DNA of 64,000 bases from Gemmatimonadota bacterium (GCA_021298835.1 JAJTHG010000011.1:62001-126000), one strand, 5' to 3'; positions 51,356-61,110 are shown, numbered from the stretch's first letter. Translations and numbers: made by a program. The notes: generated from the sequence alone by a model not told the origin.

Positions 51356-53056
51356 ATGATTGTCGCGATCTCACGTCCGTCCCGGCGCCTCGCGCGACGG
51401 GCTCTCGTCCTCGCCGTCGCTGCGCTCGTCGCGCCGTCGCTGGTCCGCGGCCAACCTGTCCCACCCGGGGCGGCGGCGCGCCTCGCGTCGCTCGTGCAAC
51501 GGGCGATGGCGGTGCGCGTCCCCACCGAGTCGGCCGCCGAGTACGCGCAGGCCGCCGCGGCCTACCGGGGGCTGCTGGCCGAGCTGCAGCAGGTGCCGCG
51601 CGATTCGCTCGACCGCGACGACCAGGTGGACCACGACCTGCTGCGGGCCCACCTGCGCACGCGGCAGTGGGAGATCGAGGACGTCCGGCTGCACACCGTG
51701 CGGCCGCTGGCGTACCTCGCGCTGACGGCCACCGACCGGCTCTTCCTGCGCCCCGGGGCGATTGCCGACGCGGGCATCCGCGAGGCCCTCGAGGAACTCC
51801 GCCGCCTGCCCCGCGTGCTCGCCAACGGCAAGGCCAACCTCGCCATCCCGGCGCGCGTCTGGACCGAGCTCGCGATCCGGCAGGCTCGATACGCGCGGCT
51901 GCTGCTCGACGACTACGTCCCGACCCTGCGCCCCACCGACCCGCAACTCGGACGCGACCTCGTCGCGACGCTACCCGCGGCGCGCGCAGCGGTGGACGAC
52001 TACCGGGCGTGGCTCGAGCGCGACCTGCTCCCGCGCTCGACCCGGTCGCCGGCGTGGCGGCCGTCGGAGATCGAGTTCTACCAGGCGGTGCAGGAGCAGC
52101 TGCCCCGCTGGACCGCCGACTCGATGCTCGCGGTCGCGGAGGCCGAGGCGCGGCGCCTCGACGCCGAGATGCGAGAGCTGGCCCGGCAGATCCACCCGAG
52201 CGGTGACCTCCGCACGACGTGGGAGCTCATGAAGGACGAGGCCCCGCCGTGGGCCGGCGTCCTCCCGATGGCGCGGCGCTACGTGGACATGACCGTGGCG
52301 TGGCTCACCGGCGAGGGCCGCCACGTGGTGACGATCCCCGACTTCGACTACGGCGTCGTCGAGACGACGCCGATGGCGCGACTGTCGCTCTCCTTCGGCG
52401 GCGCGACCTACGGCCCCACGGTGGCGGGACGGCTCTCGGGCTACTACGTGCTGACCCCGCTCGAGTCCTGGCTCACCGAGGCGGAGCGGCGGTCGCGCCT
52501 CAAGTCGTACAACCCCTACTGGACGCACGTCATCTCGTACCACGAGTGGCTCGGGCACACGGCGCAGCGCGCCAGCAAGGAACTGCACGTGACGCGACCC
52601 ATGCGCCGCGTGTACGCCAGCGCATACTTCAGCCAGGCGTGGAGCTTCTACCTCGAGCGACTGCTCGAAGACGAGGGCTACTACGCCGTCCTGCCCCACC
52701 AGGAGGCGCTCAAGACGCGCATGGCCCGGCGGCAGATGCGCATGTGGCGCGTGCAGCGCATCATCACCAAGGTGCGCATGGCGCAGGGGACGATGACCTT
52801 CGACGAGGCGGTGCAGGCCTACGTGGACCGCATCGGGATGGAGCCCGCCAACGCCTGGCTCGAGGTCGCGCGCGACGGCCAGACGCCGGCGTCGCCGGGC
52901 CGCGAGATCATCGGCGAGCTCGAGATTCTCGCGCTCCGCGACGAGTACCGGCTGCGGATGGGACCGCACTACACCCTCAGGCGGTTCAACGACACGCTCA
53001 TCCGGTACGGCGACCTGCCGTTCGCCGCGATCCGCCGGCTGATGTTCGCGGACTGA
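51356..53056 (+). CDS. DUF885-family secreted protein (putative metallopeptidase)
   Basis: 566 residues with a signal peptide (about 10-32, ending V-R-G-Q). Mostly helical, as expected for DUF885. The conserved motif near the C-terminal third is Y-H-E-W-L-G-H-T-A-Q (His396, Glu397, His401), matching the H-E-x-x-P-G-H-x-x-Q of the family with Leu for Pro. These proteins share the fold of gluzincin-type peptidases such as carboxypeptidase Taq, but activity is rarely shown. Monocistronic in appearance; the next gene starts 76 nt later. Confidence 0.85.
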   Translation: MIVAISRPSRRLARRALVLAVAALVAPSLVRGQPVPPGAAARLASLVQRAMAVRVPTESAAEYAQAAAAYRGLLAELQQVPRDSLDRDDQVDHDLLRAHLRTRQWEIEDVRLHTVRPLAYLALTATDRLFLRPGAIADAGIREALEELRRLPRVLANGKANLAIPARVWTELAIRQARYARLLLDDYVPTLRPTDPQLGRDLVATLPAARAAVDDYRAWLERDLLPRSTRSPAWRPSEIEFYQAVQEQLPRWTADSMLAVAEAEARRLDAEMRELARQIHPSGDLRTTWELMKDEAPPWAGVLPMARRYVDMTVAWLTGEGRHVVTIPDFDYGVVETTPMARLSLSFGGATYGPTVAGRLSGYYVLTPLESWLTEAERRSRLKSYNPYWTHVISYHEWLGHTAQRASKELHVTRPMRRVYASAYFSQAWSFYLERLLEDEGYYAVLPHQEALKTRMARRQMRMWRVQRIITKVRMAQGTMTFDEAVQAYVDRIGMEPANAWLEVARDGQTPASPGREIIGELEILALRDEYRLRMGPHYTLRRFNDTLIRYGDLPFAAIRRLMFAD

Positions 53057-53132
53057 CGCCCCCCTCCGCCCGGGCGAAACCGTGACGCCTGTCGGGCGTA
53101 GGGGGACCCGCCTCCTGAAGCGACCGGTCACC

Positions 53133-54569
53133 ATGCGCCTTCGCCTCGTTCCGTTCGTCCCCGCCGCCATCGCCCTCGGCGGCTGCTACCTCTACCGGGA
53201 TCCGGCGCCACTGACGCCCGTGCTGGTCGCGGCCGCCCTGCCACGGGCCGCGGCGATCGAGGACCTCGACTCCCTCGTCGCCATCATCGGCGAGGTGCAC
53301 CCGAATCCCGGCCCGCGCCTCGGGCCGCTTCGCGACTCGCTCGCCCGCGTCTGGCCCGACACCATCGGCCGCGCGCGAATTGCGCGCGACCTCGGTCGCC
53401 TGCTCGCCACCATCGGCGACGGCCACACGGCGGTGTCGCTCGACGGACTCGAACTCAGAGCCGCGCTCGAGCGTGGCGAACGGACGTGGCCGTTCTCGGT
53501 ACGCCGATCCGCGGACGGGATCGTCATCGCCAACGTCGTCGGCGCCGACACGGCCGTCCTTCGCCCCGGGGATCGCCTCGAAGCCATCGCTGGCCGGCCG
53601 ATTGACGATCTCGTCACGGAACTGGGGCTCGCGGTCCCTGCCGAGCTGCCGACCTGGCGCGACATGCTGGTATTGCGGTCCCTCGGCGGGCGTCTCTGGC
53701 AGGAGGGTGTTCGACCACCCGCCGTGGTGCGCGTCACCGGACGTGACGGACGGCTGCGCGAGGTGCCGATCGCGGGCGCCACGATGAATCCGCGCGAACG
53801 CCAGGCCGCGCCGGCCGTCTCCGAGCCCCTCACCGTCCGGCGCACCGCCGATTCGGTGCTTGTGCTCAACTTCGAGCGCATGTGGGGCGATCAGACGGCC
53901 TTCCGGGCCCGGCTCGACTCGGCGTTCGACGCGGGGGCGCGCGACGGCGTGCGTGCCGTCGTCGTGGATCTGCGACGCAACGGCGGCGGCGACAGCAGGT
54001 GGGGAACCACCCTCCTGTCGTACGTCACGGCCGCCCCGCTCTCGGAGGGCGTCCGCAAGGAGTGGAAGGGCAGCCGGCGGTATCGGGCCTACATCGCCTC
54101 CAGGGTCACCCCGCTCATTCGCACGTGGCTGCCCTTCTCGTGGATGGACGGGCCGGTGAGCGGCATCTTCAGCGGACCGCCCGGCACGGTGGCCGTCCTC
54201 GAGTTCACGCCCACGCCGAGCCCCGCGAACCCGCGCCGCCTCGAGCGCCCGACCTGCATCCTGATCGGCCCCGGCACCTTCTCGAGCGCGATGATGCTCG
54301 CCAACACCGCGCGCCGAAGCGGCGTCGCCACGCTGATCGGCGAACCGACCGGCGAACCGCCCAACTCGGGCGGCGAGGTGCTCGGATTCGTGCTCCGGCG
54401 GAGCGGTATCGTCGGCCAGGTGTCGAGCGCCCACTTCGTGCTCGACGAGGACCCGGCCGGCGACCGCCGCGGGGTACTCCCGCACGTCGAGGTCGTGCCG
54501 ACGCGCGAGGACATCGCAGCGCGACGCGACCCGGTCATGGAACGCGCGATGGCCTGCGGGCGCCAGTGA
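53133..54569 (+). CDS. S41-like (C-terminal processing) protease, lipoprotein
   Basis: 478 residues. Lipobox A-L-G-G|C at about residue 17. A helical N-terminal region (about 40-105) with I-G-D-G-H-T-A-V, a PDZ-like segment (about 135-215, with V-L-R-P-G-D-R-L-E-A-I), then the S41 core: V-V-V-D-L-R-R-N-G-G-G-D (about 295-306), and the catalytic serine region G-P-G-T-F-S-S-A. The Ser/Lys dyad is not fully clear, as the Lys expected about 25 residues later is replaced by a Glu/Thr-rich stretch (G-E-P-T-G-E). A periplasmic, membrane-anchored protease or a catalytically altered relative. Confidence 0.82.
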   Translation: MRLRLVPFVPAAIALGGCYLYRDPAPLTPVLVAAALPRAAAIEDLDSLVAIIGEVHPNPGPRLGPLRDSLARVWPDTIGRARIARDLGRLLATIGDGHTAVSLDGLELRAALERGERTWPFSVRRSADGIVIANVVGADTAVLRPGDRLEAIAGRPIDDLVTELGLAVPAELPTWRDMLVLRSLGGRLWQEGVRPPAVVRVTGRDGRLREVPIAGATMNPRERQAAPAVSEPLTVRRTADSVLVLNFERMWGDQTAFRARLDSAFDAGARDGVRAVVVDLRRNGGGDSRWGTTLLSYVTAAPLSEGVRKEWKGSRRYRAYIASRVTPLIRTWLPFSWMDGPVSGIFSGPPGTVAVLEFTPTPSPANPRRLERPTCILIGPGTFSSAMMLANTARRSGVATLIGEPTGEPPNSGGEVLGFVLRRSGIVGQVSSAHFVLDEDPAGDRRGVLPHVEVVPTREDIAARRDPVMERAMACGRQ

Positions 54570-54617
54570 CCGCGGGGTGCCGCTCGTGCGCCCGCGCGTG
54601 CGCCCGCGCGCTGCCCG

Positions 54618-55622
54618 CTAGGGCAACCGCGACTTGAAGAACGCCCAGGCCGCTTCGGCGAATTCGACATCGCGGTTCTGGATGCCGGTCTGCGGGTTGG
54701 GGGCCACCAGCACCGTCCGGCTCGACACCGTGTGCCCCGCACCGTCGAGTCGCCACCACTCGACGGGCGCGGCCCCGGCGTAGCGGAAGCGGTTCGCGGG
54801 ACCTGCATCGGCGGTGCTCGAGTCCACGACGGTCGTCACGGGCGTGACGCCGGTGAGCCCGTTGATCTGCAGCCAGCGGTCGCGTGTGGCCTCGGCCGAG
54901 ATCACCCGGCCGCGGTTGCAGTTGCCTCCGAGGTTGGCGACGCACCCGCCGGCCCACGGCATCTGCGTGTCCCCCGACCCGTGCAGGATCACGATCGGCA
55001 GCGGGCGACTCGGCCCCGACGTGCAGCCCCCGGCGCTCGGCGTGAGCGGCAGGCTCCCCGCGCTCGTCGCGATCGCCGCGACGAGGTCCGCCCGGTTGAA
55101 GGCGAAGGCGTGCGTCATCTGCGCGCCGTTCGAGCCCCCCGCCATGAACATGCGCGCCGTCGTCAGGCGATACTCGCCCCGCACGCGCTCGACGAGCGCG
55201 GCGAGGAAGCCGACGTCGTCGGCGCTGCTCGCGACAAGGTTGTCGGCGCGGCAGTCCACCCAGCCGACCTTCCCCTCTAAGTCGTTCGCCGGCAGGCCGC
55301 CAGGGTACACGACGACGAATCGCTCGCGATCGGCCACCGTGCGGAACGTCGAGAGCGGGTTCTGTCCCGGCAGCGACACGTCCATGCCCTCCCCCCCGCC
55401 GCCGTGCAGGACGAACACCACGGCCATGGGGGCCGACAGGCCTGCCGGCACGTGCACGCGGAAGCGGCGCGTCACGCCGCCGACCACGATCGTCTGCTCG
55501 GTGAGCTGTCCCACCGGATAGGGCGGAACCTCGGGCACGACCGGCGACGTCGAGGAGCCGCCGGCGCTGCACGCGGCGAGGGCGGCGAGGGCGGCGAGGG
55601 CGAGGCGACCGGAGCGAGGCAT
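54618..55622 (-). CDS. PHB-depolymerase/feruloyl-esterase-type lipoprotein
   Basis: 334 residues. Lipobox A-L-A-A|C with Cys18; the signal peptide is encoded by a 9-bp GC repeat. The alpha/beta hydrolase core has the oxyanion stretch V-L-H-G-G-G-G (about 71-77), nucleophile Ser164 in A-G-G-S-N-G-A, Asp in H-G-S-G-D-T-Q, and His in G-A-G-H-T-V. This is the LpqC/Esterase_phb group, which hydrolyses polyhydroxyalkanoates or plant-cell-wall phenolic esters. Surface attachment by lipid is likely. Confidence 0.88.
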   Translation of the reverse strand: MPRSGRLALAALAALAACSAGGSSTSPVVPEVPPYPVGQLTEQTIVVGGVTRRFRVHVPAGLSAPMAVVFVLHGGGGEGMDVSLPGQNPLSTFRTVADRERFVVVYPGGLPANDLEGKVGWVDCRADNLVASSADDVGFLAALVERVRGEYRLTTARMFMAGGSNGAQMTHAFAFNRADLVAAIATSAGSLPLTPSAGGCTSGPSRPLPIVILHGSGDTQMPWAGGCVANLGGNCNRGRVISAEATRDRWLQINGLTGVTPVTTVVDSSTADAGPANRFRYAGAAPVEWWRLDGAGHTVSSRTVLVAPNPQTGIQNRDVEFAEAAWAFFKSRLP

Positions 55623-55767
55623 CGAGCAGAGGGGAGAATGGTGGACCGCCCGCACGGGCGATGGCGCGAGATCGGCGCGTACCCGTTGGACGCAGCGCCG
55701 CCGACGGCGTTAAGCGACCCCGCGTTCCGGTGCATCGAGCCGCACGCGGATGGTCGGTGCCACCCCG

Positions 55768-58700
55768 CTACGGCAGTGCCGCATACGTCATCAGATACGG
55801 ACGGAACTCGGCGAGGATCTGCAGGGTGAGCCGGAGGTCCGCCACGTCGTCCGGCACGATGTCGTGGAAGAACACGTCAACGAACTTCCCCTGCGCCACG
55901 ACCTGCTGCAGCAGGGTCCGCAGCGCGGTCCGGCCGGCCGCCGTGCGGAAGTTGTACGACGTCGTCTGCCCATCGTAGTTCGTGACGTCCACCCCGGTGA
56001 GGCGATGCCGGGCCGCCGGCGCGATCGGCCACGCGACCAGCGTGTCCGGCGACCAGACGTCCTGCGCGCAGCAGCGCGTATACTGGTATCCCGCCGCTGC
56101 CGAGGCGGCGAGTACGGCGGGGGAGTAGTCGAGATACGGGACGATGAAGACGCGCGGATCGAACCCGAGACTGTCGATGCGCGCCCGGCTGCGCGAGATC
56201 TCCGCTGCCGCGCTGTCGGGCGTCAGGGAGGTCAGTCGCGCGTGGGTCATGGTGTGCGACAGGATGGACCAGCCCCGATCCTGCAGTTGCCGCAGTTCGG
56301 GGGGCGTCATCACCCCCGACCAGTCCACGTTGGTGATCCAGCCGACGTTGGCGCGCAGCCGCAGCGTGTCGAACAGCGGCGCCGCCAACTGGAGCACCCC
56401 GCGCCAGGCGTCGTCGAAGGTGATCGTGATCGCGGCGCTCGGCTCAGGGAATACGTCCACCGTCATCGTCGCGACGAGGCCCTCGACCGTCGCGGTGATC
56501 ACCGCCGTCCCCTGCGACACGCCGCTGACGACGCCGGCCGGCGAGACCGAGGCCACCGCCGGGTTCGACGACGTCCACTCGGCGAACCGGTCGGTCAGCA
56601 ACGTCCCGGCGCTGTCGCGGATCTCCAGCACCAGCGCCTGCGACCGGCCGATCCACACCGTCGCCAGACTCGGCGTCAGCCGGAGCGCACGCGCCGGATA
56701 CACGATGGTCACCGAGACCGTATCGAGCCCGGTACCGGCGCTGGCCGTGATGCGCGCCGTCCCGGCGCGTCTGGTCCGCACGAGCCCCGTCGCCGAGACC
56801 GAGGCGAACGCCGTGTCCAGCGACGCCCAGGTCACGGTTCGGCCCGTGAGGAAGGTGCCCGCCGAATCCCGCAGCACCACGTCGAGCTGGGCCGTCCGGT
56901 TCGGCGTGAGCGTCTGCGTGTCGGGGAAGACCGTGGCCTGCGCCACGGCAAGCGGCCGCACCCGCACGGGCGCGGTGTCCGCGACCGCCCCCGTCGCGGC
57001 GACGATGCCTGCCACGCGCTCGGCACCGCCGACGTAGAACGTCGCCGTCACGACGCCGTCGGCGTTGACGCGCGCGATCGTCGTGTCGATCGACGTCCAG
57101 GTGAGCGTGCGTCCCGTCAGCGTCTCACCGCCGGCGGCGCGCACCGTCGCCGCGAAGGAGCGCTGCTGGCCGGGGATGATCGAGGCCGAGTCCGGCGTGA
57201 GCGCCACGCTCGCCGGCGGCAGCGGCGTGACCGTCACCGCGACCGTATCGGCCACCCCCTCGCTGTAGATCACGATCTCGGCCGTGCGCGTCGCGGTCCC
57301 GCCATAGGCCGCTCCGATGGCGCGTCCCTCCGAAGTGACGCGCACCACCGTCGTGTCGGTGGACTGCCAGAGCGTCGTTCGGCCGGTCAGGACGCGGCCG
57401 TCGGCCGCCTCGAGCTGGAGCGCGAGCGCGACCGTATCCGGAGGGGCGAGTGCCACGGTCGCCGGCGTCGCCACGACGCGGGCCACCGCGAGGGGACGCA
57501 CCTCCACCGGCACGGTGTCCACCGCCTCGCCGCTCCGCACCAGCACCTGCGTCGTCCGCACCTGCGGGCCGCGGTGGTCGGCGGCCATGACGCGCCCCGC
57601 CGCGGTGACCGCGGCCACGGCGCCGTCGCGCGACTCGTACGTCACCGGCCGGTCGCGCAGCTCCGTGAGGTCGGCAGCGAGCAGCGTCGGCACGAGCGTG
57701 GCGGAATCCAGCGGCAGCAGACTCAACGCCTCCGGCGTCGCGGCGACCCACCGGACGGGGTGCGGCGTCACGTCCAGCGGGAGCGTGTCCGCCGCCGGGC
57801 CGGCGCTGGCGATGATGTGCACCGAACGCGTGGCCGTGCCGCCGTACGGCTGCGCCGACACCTGCCCGCTCGCCGAGACGGTGGCAACCGTCGTGTCGCT
57901 CGAGTGCCACGCCACCGGCCGCTGCTCGAGCACCACGCCGCCGGCGTCCAGCGCCTGCGCGTCGAGCAGCAGCGACGCGCCCGCCACCACGCGCCCGGAA
58001 TCCGGCCGGAGCACGATCCGGGCGACCGACAGCGGGGTCACGCGCACGGCGACCGTGTCGGCGGCCGGGCCACCCTCGACGATCACGCGCGCCGTGCGGA
58101 TCGCCGCCCCCGCGTAGAACGACGCCGTGAGAATGCCCTCGGCGTTCGTGCGCACGATGGTCGAGTCGGTGGTGCGCCACCGCAGCGGCGGCGCCTGCAG
58201 CACGTCGCCGCCCGCGCTGCGGGCCACGACGCGGATCGTGTCGAGCGCGCCGGGCTGCAGGGTGACGCTGTCGCGCTGGGTCTCGATCACGGCGACCGCC
58301 AGCGGCGGAATCACGACGACGATCGAGTCGGCGCGGCCTTCGCTCCACGCCGAGGCGACGACGCTGCGGCGCAACGGGCCGGTGTAGGGCCGAGCCCGGA
58401 GCTTGCCGCCCGGCAGCGCTTGCAGCGCCGCCGTGTCGCTCGAGAACCAGACGACCTCGCGCTCGGCCAGGGGGAGCCCCCGCTCGTTCTCCGTGGCGAC
58501 CGCGACCGTCGCCGAGTCGCGCGGCGAGACCGTCACGGTGTCGAGCGCGATCCGCACGCGCCGGACGGGCCACGGGCGCACCTCGGTCCGCACCGAGTCG
58601 GGCAACGCCCCGGGGCTCGACACCTCGACCACGGTCGTGCGCACTTGCGGCCCCGCGTACGGCACCGCCGTCACGAGGCCACTGGCGTCCACCCGGGCGA

Positions 58701-58914
58701 TCGTGGTGTCGAGCGACCGCCACGTCAGGACGGCAGCGGGGGAGAGAGAACCGTCCGCCCGCGTGACGGTCGCCTGCACCCGCACCGTGTCGAGCGGCTC
58801 GAGACTGAGGGCCCCGCGCGACGCCACGACCGACCCCGGCGGTTCCGGGCCGGTAGCGGCGTCGCTGCACGACAGCCCCGAAGCGACCGTCACCGTCACG
58901 AGGACGGCACGCAT
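55768..58914 (-). CDS. Lipoprotein with nine Ig-like repeats and a polysaccharide deacetylase domain
   Basis: 1048 residues. Signal peptide with lipobox S-G-L-S|C (Cys near 16). Nine tandem Big_2-like Ig modules (about 30-770), each with the core W-x-S-x-D-T-T-(I/V)-A-x-V-x-A-x-G. The first seven have a longer form with an added Y-x-G-x-x-x-R-(T/S) tail; the last two are the short canonical form. A NodB-type domain (about 780-1045) follows, with T-F-D-D (metal Asp) and S-H-T-M-T-H (metal His-x3-His). It should remove N-acetyl groups from a glycan, held away from the cell by the Ig stalk. In-frame ATGs lie upstream; the one at 58914 gives a clean signal peptide. Confidence 0.9.
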   Translation of the reverse strand: MRAVLVTVTVASGLSCSDAATGPEPPGSVVASRGALSLEPLDTVRVQATVTRADGSLSPAAVLTWRSLDTTIARVDASGLVTAVPYAGPQVRTTVVEVSSPGALPDSVRTEVRPWPVRRVRIALDTVTVSPRDSATVAVATENERGLPLAEREVVWFSSDTAALQALPGGKLRARPYTGPLRRSVVASAWSEGRADSIVVVIPPLAVAVIETQRDSVTLQPGALDTIRVVARSAGGDVLQAPPLRWRTTDSTIVRTNAEGILTASFYAGAAIRTARVIVEGGPAADTVAVRVTPLSVARIVLRPDSGRVVAGASLLLDAQALDAGGVVLEQRPVAWHSSDTTVATVSASGQVSAQPYGGTATRSVHIIASAGPAADTLPLDVTPHPVRWVAATPEALSLLPLDSATLVPTLLAADLTELRDRPVTYESRDGAVAAVTAAGRVMAADHRGPQVRTTQVLVRSGEAVDTVPVEVRPLAVARVVATPATVALAPPDTVALALQLEAADGRVLTGRTTLWQSTDTTVVRVTSEGRAIGAAYGGTATRTAEIVIYSEGVADTVAVTVTPLPPASVALTPDSASIIPGQQRSFAATVRAAGGETLTGRTLTWTSIDTTIARVNADGVVTATFYVGGAERVAGIVAATGAVADTAPVRVRPLAVAQATVFPDTQTLTPNRTAQLDVVLRDSAGTFLTGRTVTWASLDTAFASVSATGLVRTRRAGTARITASAGTGLDTVSVTIVYPARALRLTPSLATVWIGRSQALVLEIRDSAGTLLTDRFAEWTSSNPAVASVSPAGVVSGVSQGTAVITATVEGLVATMTVDVFPEPSAAITITFDDAWRGVLQLAAPLFDTLRLRANVGWITNVDWSGVMTPPELRQLQDRGWSILSHTMTHARLTSLTPDSAAAEISRSRARIDSLGFDPRVFIVPYLDYSPAVLAASAAAGYQYTRCCAQDVWSPDTLVAWPIAPAARHRLTGVDVTNYDGQTTSYNFRTAAGRTALRTLLQQVVAQGKFVDVFFHDIVPDDVADLRLTLQILAEFRPYLMTYAALP

Positions 58915-59101
58915 CGCACGTCGGAGGCGGGCCGGGATGTCGGCCCGGGGGCCGGGCGGTCCAGCCGGGATGGCGCGGGCGCAGAGCATCGTGCGGGAAA
59001 GGTGCATCATCGGTGCCACGGGTGGGGCGGTCGCAGCCGCCGAATCCGTACGCCGAAACGGCGGTCCTGGCGTCCTGCTGGATTCGGATCCGGCCGACGG
59101 C

Positions 59102-59107
59102 TAGCGT
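59102..59107 (+). promoter_or_regulatory. -10 element TAGCGT (leaderless) before a membrane protein gene
   Basis: TAGCGT lies 5 nt before the ATG at 59113. Confidence 0.35.
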
Positions 59108-59112
59108 GCCCC

Positions 59113-59997
59113 ATGGCTTCGACTACGACTTGGATGGCCCGCGCAGTGCAGGCGGTGGTCACGGCGGTGCTGATCACCGCCTTCCTGTCCTGGATGAGCC
59201 GCAATGCGTGGCGTCGCCGGCACCTCGCGGACGGCGTTCCCGGTGGCCGCCTCGTGCGGTATCCCGGTTGGGTGACCTGGCTCGGGGCGGTCGTCTGCGG
59301 CGCCATGTGCCTGTTCGCCTGGTTCGCGGCGCACGCTCCGCCCGAGCGGGGCGGGAACTGGCGAACGGTGAGCATCTTCATCGCCTTCGCCCTGCTGGGG
59401 GCCGCCGTCGGCATCGGCGCGCGGGCCGACACGTTCGTCGTCTCCGAGTCGGCCCTCGAGCGCCGACGCTTCGGTCGGACGCGCCGGATTGCGTGGGGCG
59501 ACCTCGTGCGGCTCGCGACCCCGATGGGCGGCCAGGGCCTCCGGTTGGTGGCCACCGACGGCACCCGACTCGACGTGGCAACCCTGATGGACGGCTTCGG
59601 CGTGCTCTGCGATGCCCTCCTGCTTCACGCCCCGGCGGCCGTACGCGTGGACGACGGGCTGGCCCCGCTGGTCGTCATGAGCGCGACGCTCGAACCGGCG
59701 GCGCTGCAACATGCCTATGCCCGGTGGTTCGAGCGCGAGCCGCTCGCGCCACCCCCGGGCACGTCGCCGACGGAGATCGCCATCGCCGCCGGCGGCACGT
59801 TCGTCGAGCGCCTCGTCGCGCGCCATGGCTCGTGCGTTCCGTTCGAAGCCCGCGTGGACGCCACCGGGCGGCTCCGGATCACCCACGGCGAGCCGCGCGG
59901 GGACGATCCCGGCTTTGCGGCATTCCGGACGGACGGCGAGGAGCTTGTCCTCCGCACGGACGAGGGCGAACAGCGATACCCGCTCAGGGGGACCTGA
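59113..59997 (+). CDS. Membrane protein of unknown function
   Basis: 294 residues. Three hydrophobic segments (about 8-28, 52-74, 86-104), then a beta-rich part with S-A-L-E-R-R-R-F-G-R-T-R-R-I-A-W-G-D-L-V-like spacing that resembles a bacterial PH domain, and a hydrophilic C-terminal domain (about 200-294). No enzyme motif. Monocistronic, convergent with the metallo-hydrolase gene 12 nt away. Confidence 0.7.
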   Translation: MASTTTWMARAVQAVVTAVLITAFLSWMSRNAWRRRHLADGVPGGRLVRYPGWVTWLGAVVCGAMCLFAWFAAHAPPERGGNWRTVSIFIAFALLGAAVGIGARADTFVVSESALERRRFGRTRRIAWGDLVRLATPMGGQGLRLVATDGTRLDVATLMDGFGVLCDALLLHAPAAVRVDDGLAPLVVMSATLEPAALQHAYARWFEREPLAPPPGTSPTEIAIAAGGTFVERLVARHGSCVPFEARVDATGRLRITHGEPRGDDPGFAAFRTDGEELVLRTDEGEQRYPLRGT

Positions 59998-60008
59998 CCC
60001 CCGCTCGC

Positions 60009-61025
60009 CTACCGCCCGAGCGCGAGCGGGTCGATCCCCTCGCCGAGCGTGAACGACGAGCCCACCGCGCCCGTCGCCACCGCCGCGCGCGGCAACCCGA
60101 GCAGGCCGCGAAGCCGGTGCGTCGCCTCGATCCCGGTGCAATGGACGCCAAGCAGGTACGCGACGCCGCGCGCGCGGAGCTCGCGACCGGTCCAGGCCAG
60201 CGCCGAGTCGGTGGCCGTGAACAGGTGGAGCCCCCCCAGCACCGCGTGCACGGGGCGGCCGCCGAGCATGTCCTGCGCCTTCGTCAGGATATTGACGACG
60301 CCGGCGTGGCCGCAGCCGGTGATCACGACCAGCCCCTCGCGAGTGTTGACGACGATCGAGGCGTCCTCCTGGACCTGGTCCTCGACGTCGCCGTCGGGGG
60401 AGCGCACCACGCGCAGGCCGCTCCAATTGCGCTCGGCGTTCGGGCGCGGCACCGGACCGGTGAACCAGACGCCCGGCCGCAATTCGGTCGCGGCGGCGTG
60501 GGCGACGAAGCGACCACCGGCCGCCTCGTAGGCGCCGCGCTCGCGCAGGAGGGCGTTCTGCTCGCTGCCGTCGGTACCCGGCCGGCTCCAGAAGATGGGC
60601 GGGGCCACGTGGGCGACGGCCAGCGCGCGCGGGTCGCGCGCCCGCAGCGCCGTGCGGAGCGTCACCAGGCCGCCGACGTGGTCGCCGTGCCCGTGGGTCA
60701 GGATCACGTGCTCGACGCCGGCGAGGTCGATCCCCAGTTCGCGCGCGTTGCGGAGCACGGTCTCGGGGCGTGCGCCGGTGTCCACGAGGAGCCGGTCGCC
60801 ATCGGCTTCGATGAGCGCCGCGAAGCCCCACTCGCCGATCCCGCGGCCGGGGTCGCCGGCGAGCATGGTGGACAGCACGGTGACCTTGAGGCGCGAGACA
60901 ACCGCCGGGGCGCGAACGGCAACGGTGGCCGCCGGCGGGTGGGGGGGCGCGGGCGGGGGAGCGTACGCGACGGCGACGAGGGGCAGGGCGGCGCGCCAGG
61001 CGCCTCCACCGCGAAAGGGACGCAT
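60009..61025 (-). CDS. Exported metallo-beta-lactamase-fold hydrolase
   Basis: 338 residues. A hydrophobic leader (about 10-22) and a Pro/Ala-rich spacer (22-40) precede the enzyme. Metal motif His111-x-His113-x-Asp115-His116 (H-G-H-G-D-H), then G-C-G-H-A-G (about 240) and G-G-L-H-L-F. It belongs to the MBL subgroup that includes the archaeal dihydropteroate-related RFA-P synthase-like proteins (COG1237). Substrate unknown. TATCCT at 61042-61047 on the minus strand is a possible -10 element, giving a 9-nt leader. Confidence 0.85.
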   Translation of the reverse strand: MRPFRGGGAWRAALPLVAVAYAPPPAPPHPPAATVAVRAPAVVSRLKVTVLSTMLAGDPGRGIGEWGFAALIEADGDRLLVDTGARPETVLRNARELGIDLAGVEHVILTHGHGDHVGGLVTLRTALRARDPRALAVAHVAPPIFWSRPGTDGSEQNALLRERGAYEAAGGRFVAHAAATELRPGVWFTGPVPRPNAERNWSGLRVVRSPDGDVEDQVQEDASIVVNTREGLVVITGCGHAGVVNILTKAQDMLGGRPVHAVLGGLHLFTATDSALAWTGRELRARGVAYLLGVHCTGIEATHRLRGLLGLPRAAVATGAVGSSFTLGEGIDPLALGR

Positions 61026-61110
61026 GGGACGGGAGTGTTGGAGGATAAGTGCGAAGCTACGCCGAACCTGACGGCCGCGCGACGGTAAGCTGGCCGCGGC
61101 CGTTGCCGGG

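Noticed and set aside
55750-59112. A long plus-strand frame opposite the deacetylase, running into the 59.1-kb membrane protein gene
   Set aside because: Arg/Asp-rich shadow of the repeat array; only the part after the ATG at 59113 looks real.
61042-61047. TATCCT before the metallo-hydrolase gene as another leaderless promoter
   Set aside because: It is 16 nt from the start codon, outside the 5-8-nt range; kept only as a possible ordinary -10 element.
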